A stretch of 32,562 nucleotides of DNA from an uncultured Bacilli bacterium (GTDB taxonomy: Bacteria; Bacillota_I; Bacilli_A; RF39; UBA660), in NCBI GenBank assembly GCA_934096605.1, contig CAKOMI010000012.1, positions 2,501-35,062 on the forward strand. The letters run 5' to 3'. The notes under the pieces are model-generated. The model was not told the origin of the DNA and ran no database searches. It saw nothing but the letters and a program-made list of their open reading frames with translations. Of the stretch, positions 7,933 through 15,381 are shown piece by piece. Each line of letters opens with the position of its first letter. The first letter of the stretch is position 1. Position numbers and translations under genes: made by a program.

Positions 7933-8142
7933 ATGGAAATTTTTTATAAAATTTGTTTAGTCTTAGCTATAATTGGGGCTGTTAACTGGGGCTTAGTTGG
8001 TCTATTTGATTTTAATTTAGTAACAACTATTTTTGAAGCTGGTTCTATGATGGTAAAGGTTGTTTATACACTTGTTGGTATAAGTGGACTTATAAGTATT
8101 GGTATATTATTTCATCATATTGATTCACATCCTTTTGAATAA
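7933..8142 (+). CDS. DUF378 small membrane protein
   Basis: A 69-aa protein with two TM helices and the DUF378 family signature: IGAVNWGLVGLFDFNLV in the first half and a GISGLISIGILF second helix. Family members such as B. subtilis YuzA are small integral membrane proteins of unknown role. I chose ATG 7933 because AAAGGAAGG stands 6 nt upstream; the frame is open to 7900 but has no ribosome site there. It is the only plus-strand gene in the left third and has its own terminator. Confidence 0.85.
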   Translation: MEIFYKICLVLAIIGAVNWGLVGLFDFNLVTTIFEAGSMMVKVVYTLVGISGLISIGILFHHIDSHPFE

Positions 8143-8144
8143 AA

Positions 8145-8171
8145 GACGGAAAAGTATTTTCGTTTTTTTTA
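8145..8171 (+). terminator. terminator of the DUF378 gene
   Basis: ACGGAAA and TTTTCGT arms (7 bp with one G-U) with eight T residues following on the plus strand. Confidence 0.7.
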
Positions 8172-8174
8172 TGG

Positions 8175-8214
8175 AAAAAGTCATCTCTAGCTTTTTTGAG
8201 ATGACTACTTTATT
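8175..8214 (-). repeat. terminator hairpin, copy A of a direct repeat flanking the peptide/ABC block
   Basis: The arms AGTCATCTC and GAGATGACT pair perfectly, with a T-run on the minus strand, so it terminates the ABC operon. Nearly the same stretch of about 38 nt recurs at 12619-12655, in the same orientation, at the 3' end of cdaR. Differences are one substitution and one T in the loop plus one A in the flank. Confidence 0.8.
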
Positions 8215-8834
8215 TTTATTAAATTTTTATCTTTAATTTCATATACAATATCAGCAAAATCTAAATCTTCTTTATCATGACTTGTAAAAATTAGAGTTTT
8301 ATCATTTTTTATATAATCGCTTAGTAACTTGATAGCTACTTTCTTACTTTTTTCATCTAAAGCATCAAATGGTTCATCTAGTATTAAATACTCTGGATTA
8401 TCCATTAAGGCTTGTATTAAACGCATTTTTTGTTTCATGCCAAGAGAATAAGTAGAATACTTTTTATTAAGACTAGTATCTAAGCCTAAAGTTTTGGCGA
8501 AATTTGTTATACTTTCTTTGGTAGCTATACCACGAATACTTGCTAGGGTGAGTAAATTATCTAGTCCACTAAGATTATTTAAAAACTCAGGGGCATTAAT
8601 ACTTACTCCACTATTAGGTAAAAAATCTATATTTTTCCCTATTATTTTGCCATCAACTTTTATATATCCCTTATTTGGTTTAGCGTAACCAACTAACATT
8701 TTTAATAGAACACTTTTACCGGATCCATTAAGGCCTTTGATAAGAATTTTCTTTCCTTCTAAGAAACTTAAATTTACATTATCAAAAAGTTCTAATTCTT
8801 TATATTTTTTACTCATATTAATTATTTCAATCAT
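8205..8834 (-). CDS. ABC transporter ATP-binding protein (LanF/BcrA type)
   Basis: A 209-aa stand-alone nucleotide-binding subunit: Walker A GLNGSGKS, a Q-loop region, signature YSLGMKQKMRL (the SLGM variant typical of bacteriocin-immunity and drug-resistance ABC ATPases), Walker B YLILDEPFDALD, and a switch His in FTSHDKEDLDFAD. It would power the three membrane proteins encoded just upstream. Start at ATG 8834, overlapping the preceding stop by 8 nt (ATGATTGA); a TTG at 8846 is also in frame but sits directly against GGAAGG. Export, or immunity against a membrane-active peptide, is inferred from the signature type and the neighbouring secreted peptide. Confidence 0.88.
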   Translation of the reverse strand: MIEIINMSKKYKELELFDNVNLSFLEGKKILIKGLNGSGKSVLLKMLVGYAKPNKGYIKVDGKIIGKNIDFLPNSGVSINAPEFLNNLSGLDNLLTLASIRGIATKESITNFAKTLGLDTSLNKKYSTYSLGMKQKMRLIQALMDNPEYLILDEPFDALDEKSKKVAIKLLSDYIKNDKTLIFTSHDKEDLDFADIVYEIKDKNLIKIK

Positions 8835-9468
8835 TTTTATTACCAACCTTCCATATATTATTTACAATAAAAAAAACAATAATTATAATTAAAATATATT
8901 TTATTTCTATCAATATTTCATTACTATAAAAGAAAAAATTTGTATGAATTATTAAGTCGCTTAATATTAAAATTATTATTAATAAATAATTAAAAACCAG
9001 TCTTTTGTTTTCCTCATTATTTAGGAAACCATAGGTTTCAAATATACCTATACATATATAAAAAGTAGAAATTTTTAAAATACATAATAATATATTAAAA
9101 ATATTGACAATGCTTTCAGTAGAAATTATATATATTGTTATATAAATCATAAATACCATAATAAATTTTAAACTTTTCTTTATATTATAAACTAGTATAG
9201 TTTTTAAAAAAGATAATTTGCTTTGTCTGTGTCGTTGCAGACTATAATATGATGAGACTTGTTTTATATCTTTAGTAAAATACATAAATATTATTGTTTG
9301 CATTAATACATAACATATTACTAATATAAAGTCATAATAATTAATATTCAATTCTTTATAATAACGCATGTCATACAATAAAATATTAATAATATGCAAT
9401 TTTTTTTCAACAAGATAATTATTATAGAAAAATGGTATACAAAAAAGATAAATAATTAATGATATCAT
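8827..9468 (-). CDS. six-TM membrane protein, putative ABC permease subunit
   Basis: A 213-aa, extremely hydrophobic protein with about six TM helices (for example the DFILVICYVLMQTIIFMYF and FIMVFMIYITIYIIS segments). No enzyme motif is visible. The start overlaps the previous stop by 4 nt (ATGA) and the ATPase gene overlaps its own end, so it is translationally coupled and probably a subunit of the same transporter. It is not recognisable by sequence family. Codon use is markedly A/T-skewed, which the TM content partly explains. Confidence 0.75.
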   Translation of the reverse strand: MISLIIYLFCIPFFYNNYLVEKKLHIINILLYDMRYYKELNINYYDFILVICYVLMQTIIFMYFTKDIKQVSSYYSLQRHRQSKLSFLKTILVYNIKKSLKFIMVFMIYITIYIISTESIVNIFNILLCILKISTFYICIGIFETYGFLNNEENKRLVFNYLLIIILILSDLIIHTNFFFYSNEILIEIKYILIIIIVFFIVNNIWKVGNKND

Positions 9469-10073
9469 TGTATTTCTCCTTTTTTTACTGCATAGTTTAA
9501 TATTATTAAAATTATTATTATGTATTTACTATAGAAAAAAAGCAAATTAAATAAAGTACCAAAATTCATTATATATTTAAAAACATTTATAGTACTGTTT
9601 GATTGGCATAATACATACATGATTATAAATATACAAACAATTAATTCTTTAATGAAAGAATAATATTTTGAAAAAGTAAAGCAAGATATTAATAAGTACA
9701 TTATAATAAATATTATAAAATAATTTAGTGTATAATATATGCCATTTGTTATTTCTATTTGATAGCCATATATGCTTAATATTAATGAATTTATAATTAA
9801 TAAGCTAACTAATATTAAAAATGCATTTTTAGTAAAAGTTACTGTTCTCTTCAAAAAATAATTTAACTTGCTTTTATATTTATATATTTCTAATTCTAGA
9901 TTCTTATTTTTTGGTATATAAGTATTAATCAGTAAGATAATAGTTACAAAGAATAAATTATTTAAGTAAAACATAGCTATAAAAAATTCATAGTTACTTT
10001 GCAAAAGTAATGTATATGTTAAAATTATAAATGTATATATGATTAATTCAATTGCTATTTTTTTATAATTCAT
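9465..10073 (-). CDS. six-TM membrane protein, putative ABC permease subunit
   Basis: A 202-aa protein with about six predicted TM helices and a short charged loop (NKNLELEIYKYKSKLNY) after the second. It overlaps both neighbours (11 nt upstream, 4 nt downstream). It has no recognised family and is placed as a transporter subunit by operon logic alone. LanE/LanG-type immunity permeases have this size and topology. Confidence 0.75.
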   Translation of the reverse strand: MNYKKIAIELIIYTFIILTYTLLLQSNYEFFIAMFYLNNLFFVTIILLINTYIPKNKNLELEIYKYKSKLNYFLKRTVTFTKNAFLILVSLLIINSLILSIYGYQIEITNGIYYTLNYFIIFIIMYLLISCFTFSKYYSFIKELIVCIFIIMYVLCQSNSTINVFKYIMNFGTLFNLLFFYSKYIIIILIILNYAVKKGEIQ

Positions 10074-10938
10074 TTTTGCTTCCTGCCTTTCTTATATTAA
10101 AAATGCTTATAAAAAAGAGTAGTAATGGTAAAGCAAATATTTTATAAGTATTAATAGAATTATAATAATCAGACATCATTATAAGGGCAGGGCTTAAATA
10201 TATAAAGGAAGCATTTAAACCATTTGTTAAAGCTGATGAAAGAAGCACTGCACTATAATACCAAATTAATGGAAGTAAAAACGCAAATTTATTATTTACT
10301 ATATTAAACATTTCAATTAATGATAATGAAAATAATATATATACAAAATTTATTATATATAATTTTAAGAAACCAGTTATTAAATAATATAGAATTTGAT
10401 GATTATTATAAAAATTACTACCTACAATATCAATTAAGAAAGTCCTTGTTACTGTATGATTTAATGAGCATTTAGAAATGATTAGAGACAAAGCGAAAAA
10501 AGCAAGGTAGCCTATAAATGCACTTAAAGACATTTTATGAGCGTCTTTTATTGTTTCTTTTACAATGAATTTTGTATACTTATTACTTTTATGAAGAGAT
10601 AATTGAAAAATGGTTTTTTTCTTTTGATAATAATATAGACATGCAATGGCACTAAAAAGTGGTAAAAATATTTGAAAAATATTCAATGCCCAAATAAGCA
10701 TTATGTTATAATTCCAAGTATACTCAGTAAGTATTTGAACGATCACAGAATAAAGACTAATATTATATTTTATATTACTCTCGGCTAATGTATAATTCTC
10801 CCTAAAACTTTGATTAGTAATAAACTTTATAACAATATAAAAAATATTTGTATCATTTAAAGCAGTTAATAACATTACTAGCATTGTTGTAAAGCAAACA
10901 ATAATATAAATTTTATTTTTGGATATAATACTTCTCAT
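10063..10938 (-). CDS. six-TM membrane protein, putative ABC permease subunit
   Basis: A 291-aa protein with a TM helix near the N-terminus (IYIIVCFTTMLVMLLTAL), a long loop of about 45 residues, then about five more TM helices. The topology resembles ABC-2-type permeases of bacteriocin transporters, but I see no diagnostic motif. ATG 10938 is preferred, 8 nt after GAAGAAGG; an in-frame GTG at 10956 lacks its own site. It is first of the three membrane genes and follows the secreted peptide gene after an RNA hairpin. Confidence 0.75.
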   Translation of the reverse strand: MRSIISKNKIYIIVCFTTMLVMLLTALNDTNIFYIVIKFITNQSFRENYTLAESNIKYNISLYSVIVQILTEYTWNYNIMLIWALNIFQIFLPLFSAIACLYYYQKKKTIFQLSLHKSNKYTKFIVKETIKDAHKMSLSAFIGYLAFFALSLIISKCSLNHTVTRTFLIDIVGSNFYNNHQILYYLITGFLKLYIINFVYILFSLSLIEMFNIVNNKFAFLLPLIWYYSAVLLSSALTNGLNASFIYLSPALIMMSDYYNSINTYKIFALPLLLFFISIFNIRKAGSKNEL

Positions 10939-10973
10939 ATTAACAACCTTCTTCACTATTATTTAATTATTTT

Positions 10974-11005
10974 GACAGAGCCTATATATACATGTAGGCC
11001 CTATC
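10974..11005 (-). promoter_or_regulatory. intercistronic RNA hairpin between peptide and transporter genes
   Basis: On the minus strand GATAGGGCCTA and TAGGCTCTGTC form an 11-bp stem with two G-U pairs and a 10-nt loop. On the plus strand the same positions would be A-C mismatches, so the structure fits RNA made from the minus strand. No U-tract follows, so it is more likely a processing or stability stem, or a weak attenuator, than a full terminator. Confidence 0.65.
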
Positions 11006-11018
11006 AGCCATAAAATTT

Positions 11019-11408
11019 TTATGGTCTCCAAGTTCCAGTAACTTTTGTAGTCGGATCTACACTATTTTCTCTACGAGCTTGTAAACCATAATAATAACCT
11101 TTTTGAGCAGTACTTTGAATTTCTGCTCTCGCTTTGTATGATAATAATACAATGGCTTTTTGTTTATAATCTGAATTAACTACTCTGTACCACATGTTAT
11201 GAGAATTTTTTTGACTACTAGAATACCAGTTTACAACGCTAAAGCTATTACTATCTTCTTTAGGATTAGAAAACATCATTTTGTCATTTGCCCATTTTGA
11301 ATCAGCAGTGATTTCATATGTTTGTACAACTCTTGATGAAGCATTAACCCCAACTAACGCTAATGAAGCAATAGCTAATATAATTAGAAAAAAGTTTTTC
11401 TTTTTCAT
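11019..11408 (-). CDS. secreted peptide, putative bacteriocin-like (DUF2712/Lcn972-type context)
   Basis: A 129-aa precursor with a classical signal peptide (KKKNFFLIILAIASLALVGV) and a likely cleavage after VNA near residue 23, giving a mature product of about 105 residues. The mature part is polar and aromatic-rich (W at four places), has no Cys, and ends in YYYGLQARRE...TKVTGTWRP. The ending Y-x-LQAR...VTG-x-W-x-P resembles small secreted proteins of the DUF2712 group found next to bacteriocin-type ABC genes; I rate that match as tentative. A near-perfect Shine-Dalgarno AAAGGAGGTG lies 6 nt before ATG 11408, suggesting strong expression. It lies between a membrane XRE regulator and a transporter. 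Confidence 0.7.
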   Translation of the reverse strand: MKKKNFFLIILAIASLALVGVNASSRVVQTYEITADSKWANDKMMFSNPKEDSNSFSVVNWYSSSQKNSHNMWYRVVNSDYKQKAIVLLSYKARAEIQSTAQKGYYYGLQARRENSVDPTTKVTGTWRP

Positions 11409-11502
11409 TTTTACACCTCCTTTCGTCATCTCTATACTAAATCATTAATTTGATTTAATACCTTTTTCTTGGTTGACTACAGAATAGCAATAAATATAAA
11501 AA

Positions 11503-11524
11503 AAATAAAGTGAATTAAATTCAC
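11503..11524 (-). terminator. terminator of the membrane XRE regulator gene
   Basis: AGTGAA-TTTAA-TTCACT followed by TTATTTTTTTT on the minus strand, directly after the stop at 11524. The peptide gene is therefore probably transcribed separately from the regulator. Confidence 0.7.
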
Positions 11525-12579
11525 TATGATAAAATACCATATTTCCAAAGGTAATCATTTTGAAAATTAGTAAATATAGTTTCTAACTCATTACATATAC
11601 CAATAGTGCAAGAACAATTACTATTAACACATGTAAAAGCCATCTTAATATCTTCATTTTTTGTGTATTCAACATATTCAAGAGTCTTAGTGTTGATAGA
11701 ATATGTGTACGTTATATTATTTTTAGCAACAATGAAATTTGGATAATTATAAGATAAAAAAGCGTCATTAGTATACAAATAGCAACTATTATTTTTGCAC
11801 TCCCAATCATTTAATATGACATTAGGTATCATCATCTTATTATCTCTTTCTTTAAAGATATCATTTTTCAAATTATAAATATACTTATTATTTGCAAAGC
11901 TTTCAGTAAAGTTCAACTTAATTTTCTCATTATTTATTACAATATATATTTCTTGATCATTGTTTTTAAATTGTTCATAATTAATTAATATAGAATTGCT
12001 GTAAGTATCATTTAATATGTTAAATTGTTTGCCTTTATAAATTACTCTTTCTTCATTGTTTGTTTTAGTTATTAGAGTGATAGTTCCATTATACTGAGGT
12101 ATTATTTCACCAAGAGTTAAATATATTTTATCTTTTGATAATATTAATAAACCATTTTGAATTTCGTAATTGTCAGAAGAGCCATTGTAAGTATAAAAAT
12201 GAATAGAATTATAATTAGTAAAGAAATAAATAACTAAGAAAGTTATAATTAATAGTACAATAGCACATATGCTTATTATAGTTAATTGGGTAAGTTTTTT
12301 GTTTTTTTTCGCTATATCATTTATATATCTTAGTAAACTATTAGATATTTCTTCTTTGTTTGACTTGCTTTTTCTTTCTGAAGCAATAAGTTCTTCAATT
12401 GTAATATTAAAAAATTTACAAAGTAATTCGTACTTGTCTGGATCGGGAATACTTTTACCATTTTCCCATTTAGTAATAGTTGTTCTTGAAACATAAAGTT
12501 CTTCTGCTAAAGCACCTTGACTAAGATTCTTTTCTAAACGTAAATTTTTAATAAAAATACTAAATTTTTCATTATTCAT
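11524..12579 (-). CDS. membrane-anchored XRE-family regulator with extracellular domain
   Basis: A 351-aa protein with an N-terminal Cro/C1-type helix-turn-helix (about 7-62: LSQGALAEELYVSRTTITKW, then ENGKSIPDPDKYELLC), a charged linker and one TM helix at about 99-120. The C-terminal domain of about 230 residues would lie outside the cell. It holds five Cys near the end (ECKNNSC, CVNSNCSCTIGIC), possibly disulfide-bonded. The one-component layout suggests a sensor that binds DNA inside and senses a signal outside; the neighbouring secreted peptide is the obvious candidate signal, which is inference. GGAG precedes ATG 12579 by 7 nt. An extended -10 (TGCTAAACT) lies at about 12600-12608. Confidence 0.82.
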   Translation of the reverse strand: MNNEKFSIFIKNLRLEKNLSQGALAEELYVSRTTITKWENGKSIPDPDKYELLCKFFNITIEELIASERKSKSNKEEISNSLLRYINDIAKKNKKLTQLTIISICAIVLLIITFLVIYFFTNYNSIHFYTYNGSSDNYEIQNGLLILSKDKIYLTLGEIIPQYNGTITLITKTNNEERVIYKGKQFNILNDTYSNSILINYEQFKNNDQEIYIVINNEKIKLNFTESFANNKYIYNLKNDIFKERDNKMMIPNVILNDWECKNNSCYLYTNDAFLSYNYPNFIVAKNNITYTYSINTKTLEYVEYTKNEDIKMAFTCVNSNCSCTIGICNELETIFTNFQNDYLWKYGILS

Positions 12580-12618
12580 AAACTCACTCCACTAGAGATA
12601 GTTTAGCATAAAACTTAT

Positions 12619-12658
12619 AAAAAAGTCATCTCTAACTTTTTGAGATGACTACTTTTAC
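12619..12658 (-). repeat. terminator hairpin, copy B of the flanking direct repeat (cdaR terminator)
   Basis: The arms AGTCATCTC and GAGATGACT pair perfectly around the loop. The last codons and the TAG stop of cdaR lie inside the hairpin, so this copy is probably the original. Copy A is at 8175-8214. Confidence 0.8.
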
Positions 12659-13999
12659 TTTACTAGATACAACATATTTAACACGTGGGTCATTAGAATC
12701 AACTTTTACGTCTACCTCATATGATCCTTCTTTGTAATTGGCAAGATCAATGTAGGCTTCAATGTTTTCTTTTGTTATAGAATTTATTACTGATTCAACA
12801 CCTTTTACTTGGATTTGAATTGGCTCAGCAACACGGTTTGCTGTTAAGCCACTAGCAAGATTGGTTGGTTTTATGTCGTCTATTTCAATTGTTTTTTGTT
12901 TTTCTTCTCCGAATGTAGCAACTATTTTTACTTCACTTTCACTCATTGAACGAACACCATTTGGTTTTTGAATAGTAGCAGTGTATGTTTGAGCTCCACC
13001 GTTACCACGGCCGTCAATGTCAATACTTACAGGAACACTAGTTATTTTATCAATATCTTCTTTATCACCATAAATATCTATTGTATAGTTAGTTTTACCA
13101 TTAATTGTAATAGTTGATATTGATTTACCGGCTACTAAATCACCTGTTGTTGAGACTTTGATTGGAACAGTTGCTTTATATGTACTAAATGTTACACTAG
13201 CACCAATTGTACTTGGTACAATTTCAACGTTATCTAAAACTTGACCATCTTTATTATAGGCAACTAATTTAACGTTATCGATATCATAAGTTATGGCTTC
13301 TTTAAATTTAGAATCACTTAAATCAATTAAAGCTTTTACTGTAGCAATTTCGGCTAGTGCATCTTTGCTGCCTTTTACGACAACCTCACTTTGATCTAGT
13401 TTAACATTAGATACTGAGAATCTTTCATTTAATTTATCTTCATTTAATAATTCATAAGAGATACTTTTTTGTTCACTTATTTTTTTCTTAATAATAACTG
13501 TTACATAAGCTGGGTCTAATTTATAGTTAATGTTTTCCACGGTTTGATTGTAAGACAAATATACTTTTCTTGGGGTATCACTAGCCTCATAATCTGATAG
13601 GTCAAGAACAACCTCATGACTACCTAATTGTTTTGATAAGTAAAGAGCACTTTTACGACCAGTTAGGATAATGTCTGCTTTATCGACTAAGCCTTCCACA
13701 ACATATGCTTCTTTGTTATAGATGACTGTTACTGGTTCATTTGATAGTATTTCTGCTTCTGTTTCAACAAGAGTAATTACTTGAGAATCAACTAAGAAAA
13801 ATGTTACTAGGGCAAGACCTAAAGATAAGTAAACTAGTATTTTTGGTCTACTTAAGAATTTTTCAATATGTAACGGATTATTTTTGATTTTATCAAAGAG
13901 AAAATAAATGGCCCGACTAATTGGTGTTACAAAACTTTTATCTAGAAAGTTATAGCATTTCATTAATACTTTTTTTAATTTACTACCTAGTTTATTCAT
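12632..13999 (-). CDS. cdaR: CdaR (YbbR-domain) regulator of diadenylate cyclase
   Basis: A 455-aa protein with a TM helix at about 45-63 and then four YbbR domains, the extracellular beta-rich modules of CdaR. Recurrent features are a strand with I-x-V-x-G-x-x-x-x-(I/L)-x-x-(I/V), DLSDY or DLSDSKF, and a closing V-x-V strand. CdaR binds and modulates the membrane diadenylate cyclase CdaA. ATG 13999 overlaps the cdaA stop (ATGAATAA), so the two genes are translationally coupled. The usual third operon member glmM is not here; the operon ends in a strong hairpin. Confidence 0.93.
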   Translation of the reverse strand: MNKLGSKLKKVLMKCYNFLDKSFVTPISRAIYFLFDKIKNNPLHIEKFLSRPKILVYLSLGLALVTFFLVDSQVITLVETEAEILSNEPVTVIYNKEAYVVEGLVDKADIILTGRKSALYLSKQLGSHEVVLDLSDYEASDTPRKVYLSYNQTVENINYKLDPAYVTVIIKKKISEQKSISYELLNEDKLNERFSVSNVKLDQSEVVVKGSKDALAEIATVKALIDLSDSKFKEAITYDIDNVKLVAYNKDGQVLDNVEIVPSTIGASVTFSTYKATVPIKVSTTGDLVAGKSISTITINGKTNYTIDIYGDKEDIDKITSVPVSIDIDGRGNGGAQTYTATIQKPNGVRSMSESEVKIVATFGEEKQKTIEIDDIKPTNLASGLTANRVAEPIQIQVKGVESVINSITKENIEAYIDLANYKEGSYEVDVKVDSNDPRVKYVVSSKVKVVISKS

Positions 14000-14816
14000 T
14001 GTCTTCACCTTCACTTTCTTCTTTAGAATCAGAGTCATAGAAAACCTCTGTTTTTGGTTTTAATTCGTCCATTAAAGTCATTCTAAATTCATCTAAAGTA
14101 AGGTTGTATTTTAAATCACCTTCAACGGCTATACTAATGCGACCTGTTTCTTCGGACACGATTAGAGCAAGAGCGTCACTTTCTTCTGATACACCTAGAG
14201 CTGCACGGTGTCTAGTTCCTAGTTTTTTGTTAATATTAGGATTCATACTCGTTCTAAATACGGCTCCAGCACAAGTTATTCTATCACCTTGTATGATAAC
14301 ACCACCATCATGAAGTGGGCTATTAGGGAAGAATAAATTACTTAATAATTCACTTGTTATATCAGCATATATTTTAGTAGCGCGACCAATATACTCGCCT
14401 AGGGAAACATCTCTTTCAATAACAATTAAAGCCCCGATTCTATTTCTTTTTAAATACTCGATTGATTTCATGATTTCATTAACCATTTTTTCCCGTTCAT
14501 CAACTGTAAGGACTTTATGACGACCTAAAAGTTGGGTACGACCAACATTTTCAAGCATTGTTCTAATTTCTGGTTGGAAAATAACAATGATGGCAAGTGG
14601 CCCCCATTCAACAACATATTCTAAGATTAAACCAATTGTATATAAATTTAAAATTTTACTTAATATTTCTATTAAAATAATTATTAATACACCTTTAACT
14701 ATTAAAACCATTTTAACGTTATTTCTGATACTTTTTAAAATAAAATAAAAAAGTAACCAAACTATACATATATCTAGTATTTTGGTAAATAAACTCCATG
14801 CCGCGGTTAGTGACAT
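13992..14816 (-). CDS. cdaA: membrane diadenylate cyclase CdaA (DacA)
   Basis: A 274-aa enzyme that condenses two ATP to c-di-AMP at the membrane. Three TM helices fill about residues 8-80. The DisA_N/DAC domain follows with the active-site motifs LHDGGVIIQGD (DGA-type, here DGG) and GTRHRAALGVSEESDAL (RHR). The acidic C-terminal tail is usual for the family. I chose ATG 14816, 9 nt after GGGAG, over ATG 14825, which touches the same site. It is the first gene of the cdaA-cdaR pair. In Bacillota c-di-AMP controls potassium and osmolyte balance. Confidence 0.95.
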   Translation of the reverse strand: MSLTAAWSLFTKILDICIVWLLFYFILKSIRNNVKMVLIVKGVLIIILIEILSKILNLYTIGLILEYVVEWGPLAIIVIFQPEIRTMLENVGRTQLLGRHKVLTVDEREKMVNEIMKSIEYLKRNRIGALIVIERDVSLGEYIGRATKIYADITSELLSNLFFPNSPLHDGGVIIQGDRITCAGAVFRTSMNPNINKKLGTRHRAALGVSEESDALALIVSEETGRISIAVEGDLKYNLTLDEFRMTLMDELKPKTEVFYDSDSKEESEGEDNE

Positions 14817-14870
14817 TCTTACCATCTCCCATCTATCTTTTATTATAACAAATATTTTTTTTATTGGCTA

Positions 14871-15209
14871 TTATTTTGTTAAAACGTCAAAGCCAACTTG
14901 ACTTGTGCTATCACTTTTATTTAACTCAGGCATAGACAAATCAGTGATTCTATTATCACTATTCATATTATTTACTATGTTACCCATGTTAACTTTTTGA
15001 TTATTAATTGTTTCTCCTAGTGCTTTATTTTGGGCTAATCTTTCTAACTCGGCTATTTTATCTTTTTCTAAATCAACTTTATTAATTTTAGATACACCCA
15101 TTTTTTGTTCATTTTGATCAACAAAATAACCTATTAAAGCAAATACTAATATTAAAGTAACAACTAAAAACCAAAGGTAATTATTAGCTAAAAAGTCTAT
15201 AAAAGCCAT
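14871..15209 (-). CDS. single-TM protein of unknown function upstream of cdaA
   Basis: A 112-aa protein with one TM helix at about 11-30 (NYLWFLVVTLILVFALIGYF) and a hydrophilic tail of about 80 residues containing a helical, charged stretch (KINKVDLEKDKIAELERLAQ) and an Asn/Ser-rich end. The Shine-Dalgarno AAGGGGTGA precedes ATG 15209, with an extended -10 promoter upstream. It lies about 55 nt before cdaA on the same strand, so co-expression is likely, but no function can be assigned. Confidence 0.75.
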   Translation of the reverse strand: MAFIDFLANNYLWFLVVTLILVFALIGYFVDQNEQKMGVSKINKVDLEKDKIAELERLAQNKALGETINNQKVNMGNIVNNMNSDNRITDLSMPELNKSDSTSQVGFDVLTK

Positions 15210-15241
15210 TTATTATGTCACCCCTTTTATAATACGTTAAT

Positions 15242-15250
15242 ATTATAACA
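15242..15250 (-). promoter_or_regulatory. extended -10 promoter of the 112-aa protein / cdaA operon
   Basis: TGTTATAAT on the minus strand (TATAAT at 15242-15247 with TG one base before). No good -35 is seen. The start site would be about 30 nt before the ATG. Confidence 0.55.
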
Positions 15251-15381
15251 CACATATTTAGGGATTTTTAAATTTTATGGAGTTTTTTCTTAGTCTTTAC
15301 ATTTTATTAAATGTCATTATAGTTTTATACTTTTATTTGAAGATATATTTTATTATAATAAATCCGTGGAAAGGAGTTTAT

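Noticed and set aside
10063..10956. GTG at 10956 as the start of the first permease gene
   Set aside because: It falls within or before the GAAGAAGG ribosome site; ATG 10938 has correct spacing.
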